The notes under the pieces were generated by a model that worked only from the letters and a program-made list of their open reading frames with translations, was not told the origin of the DNA and ran no database searches. Of a stretch of 64,000 nucleotides of DNA, positions 48,677 to 60,419 are shown in pieces. Each line of letters starts with the position of its first letter. Positions within the stretch are counted from its first letter, which is position 1. The translations under genes and the position numbers were made by a program. Source of the stretch: Sipunculus nudus (taxonomy: Eukaryota; Annelida; Sipuncula; Golfingiida; Sipunculidae); contig CM049310.1 in NCBI GenBank assembly GCA_026874595.1, positions 29,699,558 to 29,763,557 of the forward strand. The letters are read 5' to 3'.

Positions 48677-49519
48677 TATGTTGTCTAAATACTTTATTAC
48701 CCTATTTAAACACTGATTCAACAAAAGGATAATCATGAATCATGGCCATATTTCGCTCATATTAGCTTGGTCATCGTTTTAAACAAATAGTCATTATGTA
48801 ATCCAGTGGTTTTTCATACGTGTATGTTCACTTACACATTCGTGTCACGAGAAGTCAATATTTGAATTGTCTAAGTTAATTTGCATGAACTTTGATTTAT
48901 AAAATTATTGGCCGTTTTACCCACCTTCGATTTTATTACAATATGGCCCGTTTTACCCACTTGCGATTTTATTACAATATGGGCAGGGTATAGTTATTAC
49001 AATATGGGGCGGTTTTTATTACATTATGGCCTATTATTACATTATGGGTCGTTTTATCTACAATATGGGCCGTTATTACATTATGGGCCAGTTATTACAT
49101 TATGGGTCGTAACAGCATTCCCGTGCAGTACGCGGTCACGCGGGTCCACTTTAATCCCCATTGATCCCCAATATCCATTGTAACGCCCTTTTTTCTCTCT
49201 CAAAGGGAGTAAAGGGTTTTTAATCCAAAGACCACATGACTCCGCTTTCAATGCGAGGGATTTTTAGTTTGGTCAACACTGGGCACTGAGTCCAGTGATG
49301 TGACCACCGTTTGACAAATTTTTTATGGGTTACAGGTATGTTGATTTGTATACATTTAAAACTATCTTTTCATGTTAACCATGGATTCAAAAGGTCGGCC
49401 AAGTCATGTGTTTTTTTTTTTTAAATAGAAGCCCATAACTAAATTATCATTCGGGTGGGGTGGGGTTGGGGTCCTGGGGATGGGGGGGGGGCAGGGTTTG
49501 GGGGGTGGTCACATTTATT

Positions 49520-50755
49520 TGCATCAGACCTGCTTATTCAATAACAATATACAGTACTTAAACCAAAAAATTAATACTGATGGAATTTGTTTTTCTGGGC
49601 CTATCTTTTTCACACTGGCAGCTATACGTTTCGCGTACAAGAGACTTCAACGACATATGCATGTGTATACAAATAACGCATGTGTCTGTTAACATGCCTT
49701 AGACTATACCCTCAACTGACTACACTGAATAAACATCGTGTTTCACGATGTCGCCTGACGTTCAACTAATACAAAACATCTTTCAAATAATTTCATGGTA
49801 GAATGCTTCTTTATACAATCGTTATATCGGCGATATTTCCCAAGCAATGAAACTGTCGGACCTATTTCGTTATCGGGAAAAAAAGTTTTCACTTGAAAAT
49901 TTGTGAACCCTGTATATGCCTCACGTCTCTTTCCTAAATTTATTTTTTGGTGTGATTTCTGGAATAGAATCATTTTTCTTTCTATGTTGATATTTTGGGG
50001 AAGGGTATTCCTGGAGAATTCTAGCAGAAGTATTCTTTATATCATATAAGTGAAACACATGACAAAAGTTCCTGCAAAAACCTTAGGATTAAAATATGCG
50101 TCGTTTAGTTCCTATCAGTTCATTACAAACATATGCATCAGATAGAGCCCTGGATTTTCCATGGGAGCAGCTAGTTTTCTTCATTACTCATTTCCCAGTT
50201 TGATGGGACTTGGTTATTGTTAGATATTGAGATGCACACACAATTTATGGTACATTTATCTGCTTATTTCTGTTTATTTTTCATATATATTTCAACAATA
50301 ACTATAGTTCAATAAGTATTTGGTAAAATCTAAATATTTATGAGAAACCATAAACCAGAATTGGTATCATTGTTAAGCCGAGTTCTATATGTAAAAATTA
50401 GGTTTTTCATTAAACTATTTGTATTAATATTAATAACAAAACGTTTCAGTTAAATATTTAAATAAAACTTTGATTGTTGAATAATGATTGAAACCTAATG
50501 CCCTATATTGGCCTTTTCCTGAAAAATATTCTGTTCTGTTCATCGCGAGTGGTATCAGAAACACGCCAGAGACTCGAACCGTGACCTCCGGGTAAAGATA
50601 AGTTAAATTATCTCCTCAGCAATATGATCTTTGTCTAAATATGATCGGGCGGAACCAAGATATCTGGATTAAGAGAAAGAACAGGTAGCACAGTGAGTTC
50701 CGAAGGCACGAAGTCGTATACGGGCGGGGTTGGAGACTTATCATTTCATATATGC
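49520..50755. other. Spacer between the two duplicons
   Basis: This segment is not shared between the units. It is AT-rich with no gene seen. Near its right end lies a tRNA-like SINE fragment (separate entry). Confidence 0.5.
50545..50635 (-). repeat. tRNA-derived SINE fragment
   Basis: On the minus strand, TTGCTGAGGAGATAATTTAA resembles a degraded A-box region, and GGTCACGGTTCGAGTCTC contains a Pol III B-box (GGTTCGAGTC). It lies about 120 bp from the left boundary of duplicon unit 2. Confidence 0.45.
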
Positions 50756-50769
50756 TTGGGGTCTTCAAA

Positions 50770-53700
50770 TTACTTGCTGATGAATTCAATTAAATCAACC
50801 ACGTCGTCCAAACCTGCCAGCACGGCCACCGGACATCCGGGACGTCCACCAAACCTGGGCCTGTCAGGTCTTTCAGGTCTCCGCTCCCGTCCGGGTTCAT
50901 GTCCGTCACCCTCGGGTCTCTCTCCCTGGCCAGGACGACGGTCTGGACGTCCTCCGTGGTGAGGTCGACGACCCCCAGGACGGGTCCCTTGTGGACGGTC
51001 CTCTCTCTCCTCACAGCCCTCACAGAAGTAGGCCTGCACGGCGGTACCGTTGTACACGTATTCACCGGGTCCGCGGGTACAGTTGCCGTCACGGACACAT
51101 GACACTTGTTTAATGGTGGATCCGGTCGTGGGGTCGCTTACGGAACAAGCCAGCATGTACTAAAGAAAAAGAAGAAAAATATAAACTTCCTTCATGTTGC
51201 CTAAGACCATAGATTATAATTATAGATTACTGATAAATTATAGATTTCAATTATATATGTTGGAGCCCGTTTGCGGATCTGGCCCATCTGCCGATGGGCT
51301 TGGCCCATATGAGGATCCGTTATTGGGCTGCCCATCTGCAGATGAGCAGCCCAATAACGGATTTGATACCATGCACTTTCTGGCCTATCTGCAGATGGGC
51401 TTGGCCCAATAACCGATTTTAGTTTTTGTTAATGATACGTTATTATTTTATTATCTTGATGACTTTTGTACTCAGACAAACATTTCTCATAACTTAATGT
51501 GTTAATTGAAACATAAATCACTATCACAGCCTTACATCAAAAATTTTATCATCAAAATTACATAGATGTGCATAGAATACTACATAGATGTGCATGCAGT
51601 GTTACAATACCCTATTAAATAACTTTTTACACACAATTCTTAATTAGTCTTCATTGCATGCGTGTGATGTGAACAGTTTAATGAGGTTCATTTTTTACCA
51701 GGGAGTAATTACAGCTGTTGCGAAAAAAATCTCATTTACCTTACCACATAGATGCGACTTCCACGGTACATACAATTTACTAAAGAGAAATTATATGTGG
51801 TACAAATCAGTTTCTCATATTCATTAATATTCACATATATAAAAAGGTTACCACATACATTTTGACAATAGAATAGTGTAATATATGTAGCAAACACTCT
51901 CTCATGAGTCATTTGATCTCAGAGTCAATCACAATCATGCATTTACAACACAATATCACATCTTGATACAGTTTCTTATGGAGAAGTTTCTTATTGATAA
52001 GCTCTCTACTTTGTATTCGCAGAGAATTGTTGTCCTGATGAGAGCAACAGGACATTACTCCTATTTTTTAAGGTTATCACAGAGATGATGCCGAGGTTAA
52101 ATGTAATTCTGGCTGCAGGGGTCATTGCTGGAGAGTAGTGTCTTTGCAAAGGCCAGGGCAAAAACGCCACAGAATGAATTTAAACAAAACGATAGGGTTA
52201 TGTTTTACATATCTTTTTTATAGTAACATAGTAAAGTTTATTTTTATTTTTAATATATAACAATTTATTAGATACAACTGATGAATAAATAGATCTATGA
52301 AACAAGCAATCATCACGATGTTTAATATAATAATATGTTTTAATATATAAAATATAAATATAAATATAAAATTTAAATTTAGACAAGACTCTTTATAAAC
52401 CATTTTGGATAAATATAATTATACTTTATACTCAGAAGATAAATAATGAAGAGATAAAATTTATACGATAAAACTACCGAAATTTGTAGTTAATACTTGC
52501 ATATTACTAATTTCGGTCTGTGTGGGATACTGTTACCGAATAAAATATTAGCTCAGCTTACTATGAACTATTCTAAACTTTTTTGATAGACCTTGTTTGG
52601 ATTCGTAACAATAAACAATATAAATAAAATTAAAAATGATAATAGGGTGGTTTAAATGGCACACTATTTTGATAGGGTTGTAACTTTCTTGTCTAAAAGG
52701 CCATATAGTATTTCATGTCATACAACCGAGTGTACTTTCATTGGTACGTACACAGGCGGTGGCGGAGGCATGTGCTCTGTGAGTGCTTTCTAGTTAATTT
52801 GGTTGTCACTTACACTATAATAACACTCAAGGGTAAACGCATTTAGGTATGACCAGTTCACCAAATTAATATCGGATACACCTTACATGATAAATGAAGC
52901 ACTAACATTGGCAAAGGTCTTTCGGTATCCTGCATGGTCCACCTCCGTCTCGTGGATGTTCTTGGCGACGTAAAACAGACTATCAACAGGGACTACCCGT
53001 AAATACTTGCTGACCTCTTCTCTGAGCTTGTCTTTAGAGGAAATAAAAGTGTGTTGGACTCCCCAGAGCAGGCAAATCGATTTAAGTTCTAAGAAATGTT
53101 TGTCTGAGTACAAAAGTCATCAAGTTAAAAAGATAACGTAAAACTAATAAAAACTAAAATCGGTTATTGGGCCATGCCCATCTGCAGATAGGCCAGAAAG
53201 TGCATGGTATCAAATCCGTTATTGGGCTGCCCATCTGCAGATGGGCAGCCCAATAACGGATCCTCATATGGGCCAAGCCCTTCGGCAGATGGGCCAGATC
53301 CGCAAACAGACTCCAAAATATACATACATTGATCCATAAAACATGGAATAAGAGAAGTTTTTATCTTCGCAATTACGAAAAAAAATTGAAGAAAATATCG
53401 TTTTAATTTTAAAGCTTTCAGCAAATTTAACTTTAAACATATGACAAAGGAGTCCATTGTTAATAGTGTGAATAAATATATACGAATATGCACATGAAGT
53501 TCTGATACACTTACGATTGGTATATGAGTAAATGTATAAATGGCGTAAAGAATTGTTTCTTGGATCCAGTGTTTTATAGGTTTTTCGGTACTGAGTGCAT
53601 TACTGATATACCTATTTCTCGGTATATACCTACCCAAGCAGGATGTTGACAGAAGATGTCCTCAGCCTCGCTCTGGGAAGCAGGAGGCAGTACGTCCTCT

Positions 53701-54895
53701 GTCTGAGGCTCCGGACGTCCGGTGGTGGAACCATCAGCGCCACCTTCAGGGAGGGGAGTCTCCGGCATCTCGGGCATCTCTTCATCTGGAGTCTGGTCGC
53801 TATTAGTAGGACCTCTACCCCCGGGACCTCAGTGACTATAGGCAGGTACACACATGTGTTCCCTGGGGGCAGGACGGCCGCTACAGAAGGTGAAGTTGTA
53901 CGTCTGTCCGTCTTTCTGGATCTGTACAGGTCCGCGGGTACAGGTGGTGTTTATTGGACATGCTTTGTTTTCCAGTTGGTTTCCGTCAGCGTCCTCGACC
54001 AGACACGCGTGAAGGGCCTGTCAAGAGGAATAAGCAATGAAATATTGTTTTAAAATATATCATTATAGACAATATATTTTAAGTAAAAATAATTTTACCC
54101 ATGTAAACATACCTGTTTTTAGATTTGACTATTGTAGGGATTATATTTTTTCTTCAACAGTTGTTTCCATTAAGAGGAAAACTATCATATTATAACTTTA
54201 ACAACGAATGTAATTCCTGTATTTCTTTGCAACAGATATATTTTATGTCGATCAGCACTGTAGCCGTATAAACTGGTTTTGGGGTACAGAGCATGTTTAC
54301 TGATTTTAAACACATAGTATGGCACTTATTGTGAAAAATTGCAAAAGGGAAGTCCAACTACTTTTCATTATTTGTTAAACATTAATATTAAATATCACTT
54401 CAAACAGTTTTAAATATATATATATTTAGAAATGGTTATAAAGGATAAACATCTTGATTAAATCTAGACTTATATAAACTCTTCAAGAATTTATTTTTAA
54501 TATTTTTATCAATATGTAACAGCTGTTGTTACGGAAATTACATTTGTTATCATTTATCAACAAGGAACGTAGACGTAGTCAGAAATATACATTTTGCACC
54601 AGGTAATCAAGCATAGGACACCTACCATTCAGCACTGTTTTCGGCTCCCGTCTCTGTCGGAGGGACCTTTTCCTGAGGGACCCCGTCCTCCCTCCTCGCT
54701 GCTGTCTTCCTCGCTGCTGCTGTCCCTCTTGCCATCAAATCCTCTGAACCTTGACCCCGCGTCCTTGTCACTACTGCTGCTATCCCCTCTCCAGGGGCGT
54801 ACACCCTGTGGTCTCCCAGGCCCCCATTTCCGGGCGTCCGACAATACCGCCAGGCAGGCAAGACAGGCTACAGCCAAGGCCAGCTTGAAATGCAT
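50770..54895 (-). pseudogene. Gene D: disabled copy of gene B
   Basis: Exons align to gene B at 54626-54895, 53634-54017 and 50770-51159, and splice borders remain. Lesions: codon 89 of exon 1 is TGA (54629-54631) where B has GGA; codon 63 of exon 2 is TGA (53829-53831) where B and A have CGT/CGA; one C is lost near 50843 (GACGTCC versus GACCGTCC), shifting the frame so the RFGRRG end is replaced. A 2.06-kb transposon sits in the last intron, the TATA box is degraded, and the 3' UTR is cut off at the duplicon edge. Upstream of the first stop, the signal peptide, RGDS and acidic clusters are intact, so decay is recent. A truncated secreted peptide of 88 residues is the most it could encode. 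Confidence 0.9.
51260..53316. mobile_element. Non-autonomous DNA element with 161-bp palindrome-rich terminal inverted repeats
   Basis: Left arm 51260-51420 and right arm 53156-53316 are near-perfect reverse complements. Each arm contains three copies of a palindrome GCCCATCTGCAGATGGGC or a close variant (51282, 51330 and 51383 in the left arm). The middle copy extends to a 48-bp palindrome (51315-51362 and 53214-53261; perfect in the right arm). Gene B shows the empty site in its last intron. The interior lacks a transposase; the short minus frame at 52883-53113 has no recognisable domain. The target duplication is unclear because the flanks are TA-rich. Confidence 0.88.
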
Positions 54896-55492
54896 TATGA
54901 GTTCTGAAAATATAAATAGTAATGAATTAAACATGTTAAATCAAGAAGAGACATTTTTATGCATTCTGTAGTCTGAAAGTAAAGCACTTGAAATTACTCT
55001 ATCAATGCATATTTTATAAAAAAAAATGAATTATATTATTGTATAATGAATCGATATGTATAATAAACAAAACAAACCATCAGTATAATGAACAAAACAA
55101 ATATCAGTTATGTGTATCAGTTATGTTGTTTTTACTTAAACGTGTCAATAGATATAAAGATGTAGGGCATATATATGTCTAACTAATTTCGATAAAGATG
55201 GTTGGGTTTTCTTTCTAGTTATTGAAGTATGGGTGTTAGACAGTCAGCATACAGGACTTCCCGTGTGTGTATTTATATGTATCAAAATAATTTTAGAATT
55301 AAAATTAGAAATATCTCTATATAGCTCGTTGAAAACAAAGAATCCCTTTTGTGTTTTTTTCTTGTTGTATTATGACACATTAAAATTAAATTCCTTGGAA
55401 AGCCCGAATTGGACTTAAAAGAAAAAAGGTCTAACATTTCATTTATGAGGAGGTTAGCTATATATACATATTTTAGATAATAATAAGCTCAC

Positions 55493-55575
55493 CTGAGTTT
55501 ATGCCTGTCTATAGAAGTTGAGCTAAGTCAGTCATGTGGTAGTTTATGGCCATTCGGATGTCTCGGGTTAATATT
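55493..55575 (-). promoter_or_regulatory. Decayed promoter and first exon of pseudogene D
   Basis: The GTGAGC donor and exon sequence of gene B are retained (exon end 55493). The TATATAA of B is replaced by a sequence reading GAATATTAACCC at 55568-55575, so the TATA box is no longer recognisable. Confidence 0.6.
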
Positions 55576-55885
55576 CAGTGTGAGACCTTGAGAGATCGTG
55601 ATATACATGGCGGTCAGGTGACTGTTAACGCTCAGCTTACGATTATGACTGAGTCATATCCCACCGTCATAGCCTACCTCCCGAACCGCCATATACCACC
55701 CGGCCGCCAGGGGGAACATGGTCATTAGAAACAGCTTCTCGTACACTATACCTGTCAAATACAAAATTTAAATAAAAAAAAAATCAGTTAAACTATATAC
55801 CTGTCCTTCTACACAATGGACAAGCATGGTACATGCCATGCTGAGGCATTTTTGTTACAGAAATGGGTAAACATCCTTTCGTGCA

Positions 55886-55941
<56 letters not shown>

Positions 55942-56110
55942 TTACCAATACCGCATAAATATGTTTATAAACGAGAGAAAGAGTTTATTAACACCGTTTA
56001 TATATATGTTTTATAAATGAAAGAATGATAAGTTTATTAATACTGCATATATATGTTTTTTTAAAAGTGTGAGAGACTGAAGATTATTAATACCGCATAT
56101 ATTTGTATAT

Positions 56111-56147
<37 letters not shown>

Positions 56148-56321
56148 GTATTAATCCGCATACATATGTTTATAAATGGGAGAGAGATGTAACAGCACAT
56201 ATGTTAATATATGAGAGTAGAATTTCATTAAAATTGCATTTTTATGTTTATAAATGAGAGAAAAAGAAATTTATTAATACCGCATATTTATATATATATA
56301 AATGTATATATATAAATATAA

Positions 56322-56371
<50 letters not shown>

Positions 56372-56440
56372 GTGTATTTATAAATGAGCGAGAGATAGGA
56401 TTTTATTAATACCGCATTTATATGTTTATAAATTACACAT
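55886..56440. repeat. GA microsatellite, minisatellite and TA run between D and E
   Basis: Same array as 40629-41130: (GA)n, then diverged ~55-bp units with TTTATTAATACCGCATAT and GTTTATAAATGAGAGA, then TA-rich runs at 56290-56368. Unit numbers and GA/TA lengths differ from unit 1. Confidence 0.88.
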
Positions 56441-57628
56441 TGATATCCATTCCCTTTGACACTCTCAGGCTTACAGTAAAGCCTTGTCCTCAAAGTACTG
56501 AATGCGATGAGTATCAGATAGTTCATTTAATTATTTTACTCTAATATATATATATATATATATTAGGTATTCCACTAACTATTGATATATACTAACGCCA
56601 TATATTAAATAATATATTCAATACATATTTTAAATATTAACACATTAATGAAAGTAACAGGGTAAGAACACCGACCACATGGTTGTACACAGAATCAGGT
56701 TTGCCTGTCGCTGATTGGATGTTGGTCGCCTTAATGTTATGACAAACACGGTCTGATAACAGCACTGTATATACTTCATACAGGAATTGACAAAGTTTTA
56801 AATAGTAAAATTACATATTTCATATTTTTAATTTATTTATCTTATTTTTTTGTTACACAAAATATAATGCCATTTTTATTATGAAGAGTTCATGAGTGTC
56901 AAAGTGTTGCTAAAAGCCATGTTTTTAGCCCATACAGTAACTGTCAGAGCTCTTTGGATATCAAATTGCAATTTCTCTTTGCAAGATTCGGACCCCTGAT
57001 TTATCGAAACAAGTAGGACTGTGTGTGCACCTACGTACCTGTCAGTGAATTGTGGAGGTGTATCCTCGAGAATATATACATGTATACTGTGCTGACATTA
57101 ATTTATCTCAGACTGCTACATACTGGAAATGCTTGTCCTTTAATGTCATTTTTGTTAACAATCTTGTTACCTTAATTTTCCCAAATAAAATATGGGCTTT
57201 TTTGGTCTATATTACACTTATATAACTAAAATAAAATATATAATGCTGTTTTTGTCGATAAATGGTGGATTGAAGCATGAATATTTAGGGTCGAAAATCG
57301 ATTTTAACCTGACGCACGTGCTGGGTTATCAGGTGCTACTTGAACAGAGCTTATTATTTACACAACGACATTAAACATATCTTTACGTATGACGCATCAT
57401 GCCGGCATTTGTTTGCTAAAGTGTTTGCTTGGTGTATTGTATACATCATTCACAAGACCGCTACACGCGGTCACCCCCAGACCATGTGATCACATGACCG
57501 TTACGAGTGACGCTCCCTGTACAGAAAGATTAGAACTTAACAAGAAGGGGCATATTATGACGTATATATAGCTAAGTTTGCTCACCATCTAAATATAGCT
57601 CGGACAATTTACCCTCGGCAATAAAGAC

Positions 57629-57775
57629 CACGTGATTTGACGGGCGGCGGGCCGTGACGAGACGTGACGTAGTTCGAGGTGACTTGTATATATACAGGTC
57701 CACCTTGGGCAAGGACTCAACAGAACTCAACGCCACGCAGAAGTCTTATAGTATACCAAGTAACAGACGAATAAG
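57629..57775 (+). promoter_or_regulatory. Gene E promoter and non-coding first exon
   Basis: Same order as gene C: CACGTG (57629-57634), TGACGTA (57665-57671), TATATATA (57687-57694), then an exon from about 57717 to 57775 ending AATAAG before GTAAGT. The region between CRE and TATA has changed more than the elements themselves. Confidence 0.65.
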
Positions 57776-58045
57776 GTAAGTTACCTCAGAGTATAGAATA
57801 AACGATAAAATACAAGCTTTTGTAAAAGATGGGCTTCTGGATATCCTGTGTTTGAAGTTACCAACTGGGTTTACTGCAACTAATGCAAAAGAACACTTAA
57901 GTAAAACAACAAATTGCTGTATCAATTATTTAATATCAATTATCGAGTAAATTAGCGGCAAAACAAGACAACACATTCATACACTAAAAAAGTATTTGTT
58001 TTATTCAACAATAGGAAATTTAATGTTAATAGATATATTAATTAT

Positions 58046-58096
58046 TATAATTATTATTATTATTATTATTTTAATTATTATTATTATTATTGGCGT
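58046..58096. repeat. (ATT)n microsatellite in gene E 5' UTR intron
   Basis: An ATT trinucleotide run about 60 bp before the splice acceptor of the first coding exon. Gene C has only a very short version. Confidence 0.9.
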
Positions 58097-58159
58097 TGTT
58101 GTTGTTTTTATAACATATACAATTATCAATTATTTATTATATTTTATTTCAGAGCAAAA

Positions 58160-59967
58160 ATGAATCTTAAGCTGACCTTGGCTGTAGCCTGCCTTGCCTG
58201 TCTGTTGATATTGTCGGACGCCCGGAGATGGGGGCGTGGGAGACCGCAAGGTGTACGCCCCTGGAGAGGGGACAGCAGCAGTAGTGACGAGGACGCGGGC
58301 TCAAGGTTCAGAGGATTTGATGGCCGGAGGGACAGTAGCAGCGAGGACAGCAGTGAGGAGGGAGGACGGGGTCCCTCAGGAAAAGGTCCCTCCGGCAGAG
58401 ACAGTGGCCGAAATCAGTGTGGAATGGTAGGTGTGCTTATATTAATGTAAAAGTATTAAAACTTACTGGATCTGTGCTCTTAATTTGGTAAATGATGATA
58501 AATTTATGTTCCTAACAACCTCTATTCACCTACTGATGAAAACTTTAAATATTAAGTCGCTCCTGCATGAATTGTGCAAATAAAATGACCTGTATTTTTA
58601 AAAAGCTTTATAGCTTTTAAATGAATTAATATTAATGATTTATCAATGATAATATTCTAAATAATTTTATTTGAAAAGCTGATGGAGATGTTTCTCTATA
58701 AACTAAAAACCATTCATCATGTCCAAATCATACCTGATTATTTTACTTCAATGTATTAAATTTATAAAACGCCGATGTTACAGAGGGTGAATGTTACATA
58801 GGATATAATAAGCTTTAACGATATTCCACATGGTGAAATATAATTATTGGAATCATGACAGGCCCGTCACGCATGTCTAGTCGAGGACGCTGACGGCAAC
58901 CAGCTGAAGAACAAAGCATGTCCAGTCAACACCACCTGTACCCGCGGACCTGTACAGATCCAGAAAGACGGACAGACGTACAACTTCACCTTCTGTAGCG
59001 GCCGTCCTGCCCCCAGGGAACAGATGTGTGTACCCGCTTGTAGTCACCGTGGTCCCGGGGGTAGAGGTCCTACTGATAGCGACCAGACTCCAGATGAAGA
59101 ATTGCCCGAGATGCCGGAGACTCCCCTCCCTGAAGGTGGCGCTGACGGTCCGACCACCGGACGTCCGGAGCCTCTGACAGAGGCCGTGCTGCCTCCAGCT
59201 TCCCAGAGCGAGGCTGAGGACATCTTCTGTCAACATCCTGCTTGGGTAGGTTTTTTACCGAGAAATACGTGTGAATAATGCACTTAATACCGAGAAACCT
59301 ATAAAACACTGGACTCAAGAAAAAATCCTACAGGACTATCAGGACTTCATGTGCATATTCTTATACGTTTAATCACACTTTATTCTATAAATGACTCCGG
59401 TGGCATATGTTCAAAGATAAATGTCCTGAAAGTTTTGAAATTAAAACGATATTCCTACATCGTCAGTGCGAAGAAAAAAACTTGTCCTTTTTCATGTTAT
59501 AAGGCTCAACTAATGTATATGATTGAATTCTATAATTTATCAGTAATCTATAATTATAATAATATTCTATGGTTTTATGCAACATGGAGGGAGTTTACAT
59601 TTTTCTTCTTTCTCTTTAGTACATGCTGGCCTGTTCAGTGAGCGACGCCGCAACCGGATCCACCATTAAACAAGTGTCGTGTGTCCGTGACGGGAACTGT
59701 ACCCGCGGACCGGGTGAGTACGTGTACAACGGTACCGCCGTTCAGGCTTACTTCTGTGAGGGCTGTGAGGAGAGAGAGGACCGTCCACAAGGGGCCCGTC
59801 CTGCGGGTCGTCGACCTCACCACGGAGGACGTCCAGACCGTCGTCCCGAGGGTGACGGACAGGAACCCGGACAGGAGCGGACCCATGGAAGACCTGACAG
59901 GTCCAGGTTTGGAGGACGGTCCCGGATGGCCGGTGGCCGTGCTGGGAGGTTCGGACGACGTGGTTGA
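58160..59967 (+). CDS. Gene E: secreted RGDS/Cys-module protein, paralogue of gene C
   Basis: Coding exons are 58160-58426, 58862-59245 and 59620-59967 (89, 128 and 115 sense codons, about 332 residues), with phase-0 introns and GTAGGT donors. The signal peptide is TLAVACLACLLILSDA. RGDSSSSDEDAG and SSSEDSSEEGG follow. Exon 2: CPVNTTCTRGP, YNFTFC and CVPAC, giving 13 mature cysteines as in C. Exon 3 lacks six codons (the GQEERP-type repeat) relative to C, an in-frame deletion between Pro-Arg repeats, and ends RAGRFGRRG. Promoter and 3' UTR hairpin are conserved, but AATAAA is AAGAAA. All frames are open, so E looks functional although its divergent partner D is dead. Confidence 0.88.
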
Positions 59968-60005
59968 TTCAGCAAAATGAATTTATTCAACAAACATCAA
60001 GACCC

Positions 60006-60021
60006 GTCATGGTAATATGAC
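60006..60021 (+). promoter_or_regulatory. Conserved 3' UTR hairpin element, gene E
   Basis: GTCATGGTAATATGAC lies 39 nt after the stop, identical to the gene A element on the opposite strand. Confidence 0.6.
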
Positions 60022-60358
60022 AAGAAACTGACGTAAATCCTACGGATTTTTACATTTGTAAAATACTGAATTTACATTTAATTTGAATGAGTGTCTGAAG
60101 GTTAATCTGTACAGAAGGAGGCTGAAGTTCATATTTGGTATATTATTTTGTCATTTCTATAATTCTTTTAAAATGAAATGACTTCATTTACATGTACTTG
60201 CGTGGTTTTGTTGTGTTTTGCACAGTCATGAAAGACCGCAATGTGTATTTCCTATTTCCTAACTGAATAGACCAGATAAGGTCTTTATACAGATTTAAAA
60301 CCTCAGCCAATATTAGAGAATACAAGTTAATTTGTAAATTTATACTGTGACTCAGTGG

Positions 60359-60359
<1 letters not shown>

Positions 60360-60413
<54 letters not shown>
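60360..60413. repeat. (TA)n microsatellite
   Basis: A TA run downstream of gene E, the partner of 45259-45322. Confidence 0.95.
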
Positions 60414-60415
<2 letters not shown>

Positions 60416-60419
60416 CCAA

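Larger units (their letters stand above)
47514..49114. mobile_element. Non-autonomous DNA element (1.6 kb) with repeated subterminal motifs
   Basis: Unit 2 has the empty site (AAAAGGCATTTCCGTGC, about 62957). Here the same site is split, with GCATT on both sides (47509-47513 and 49115-49119). Termini TGTTACAACCC and GGGTCGTAACA are inverted. Each end carries about six to eight copies of GGCCCATAATGTAATAA-type motifs about 20 bp apart, in opposite orientations at the two ends. The interior has (TAA)n, (TA)n and a poly-C/'agatccacca' fragment, probably nested insertions. No transposase frame exists. The Asn-Met-Gly-Arg-Tyr-rich frames at both ends are translations of the subterminal motif. Confidence 0.85.
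37603..49520. repeat. Segmental duplication unit 1 (genes B and C)
   Basis: Sequence from the 3' UTR of gene B ('gtcttcaaattacttgctga') to 'attcgggtggggtggggttg' near 49452 is colinear with 50759-63350. Shared content includes both genes, introns, the GA/TA minisatellite spacer, promoter blocks and about 4 kb downstream of gene C. Differences include the 1.6-kb element at 47514-49114 present only here and the 2.06-kb element at 51260-53316 present only in unit 2. Introns and spacers remain easily aligned by eye, so the duplication is fairly recent. Confidence 0.88.
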
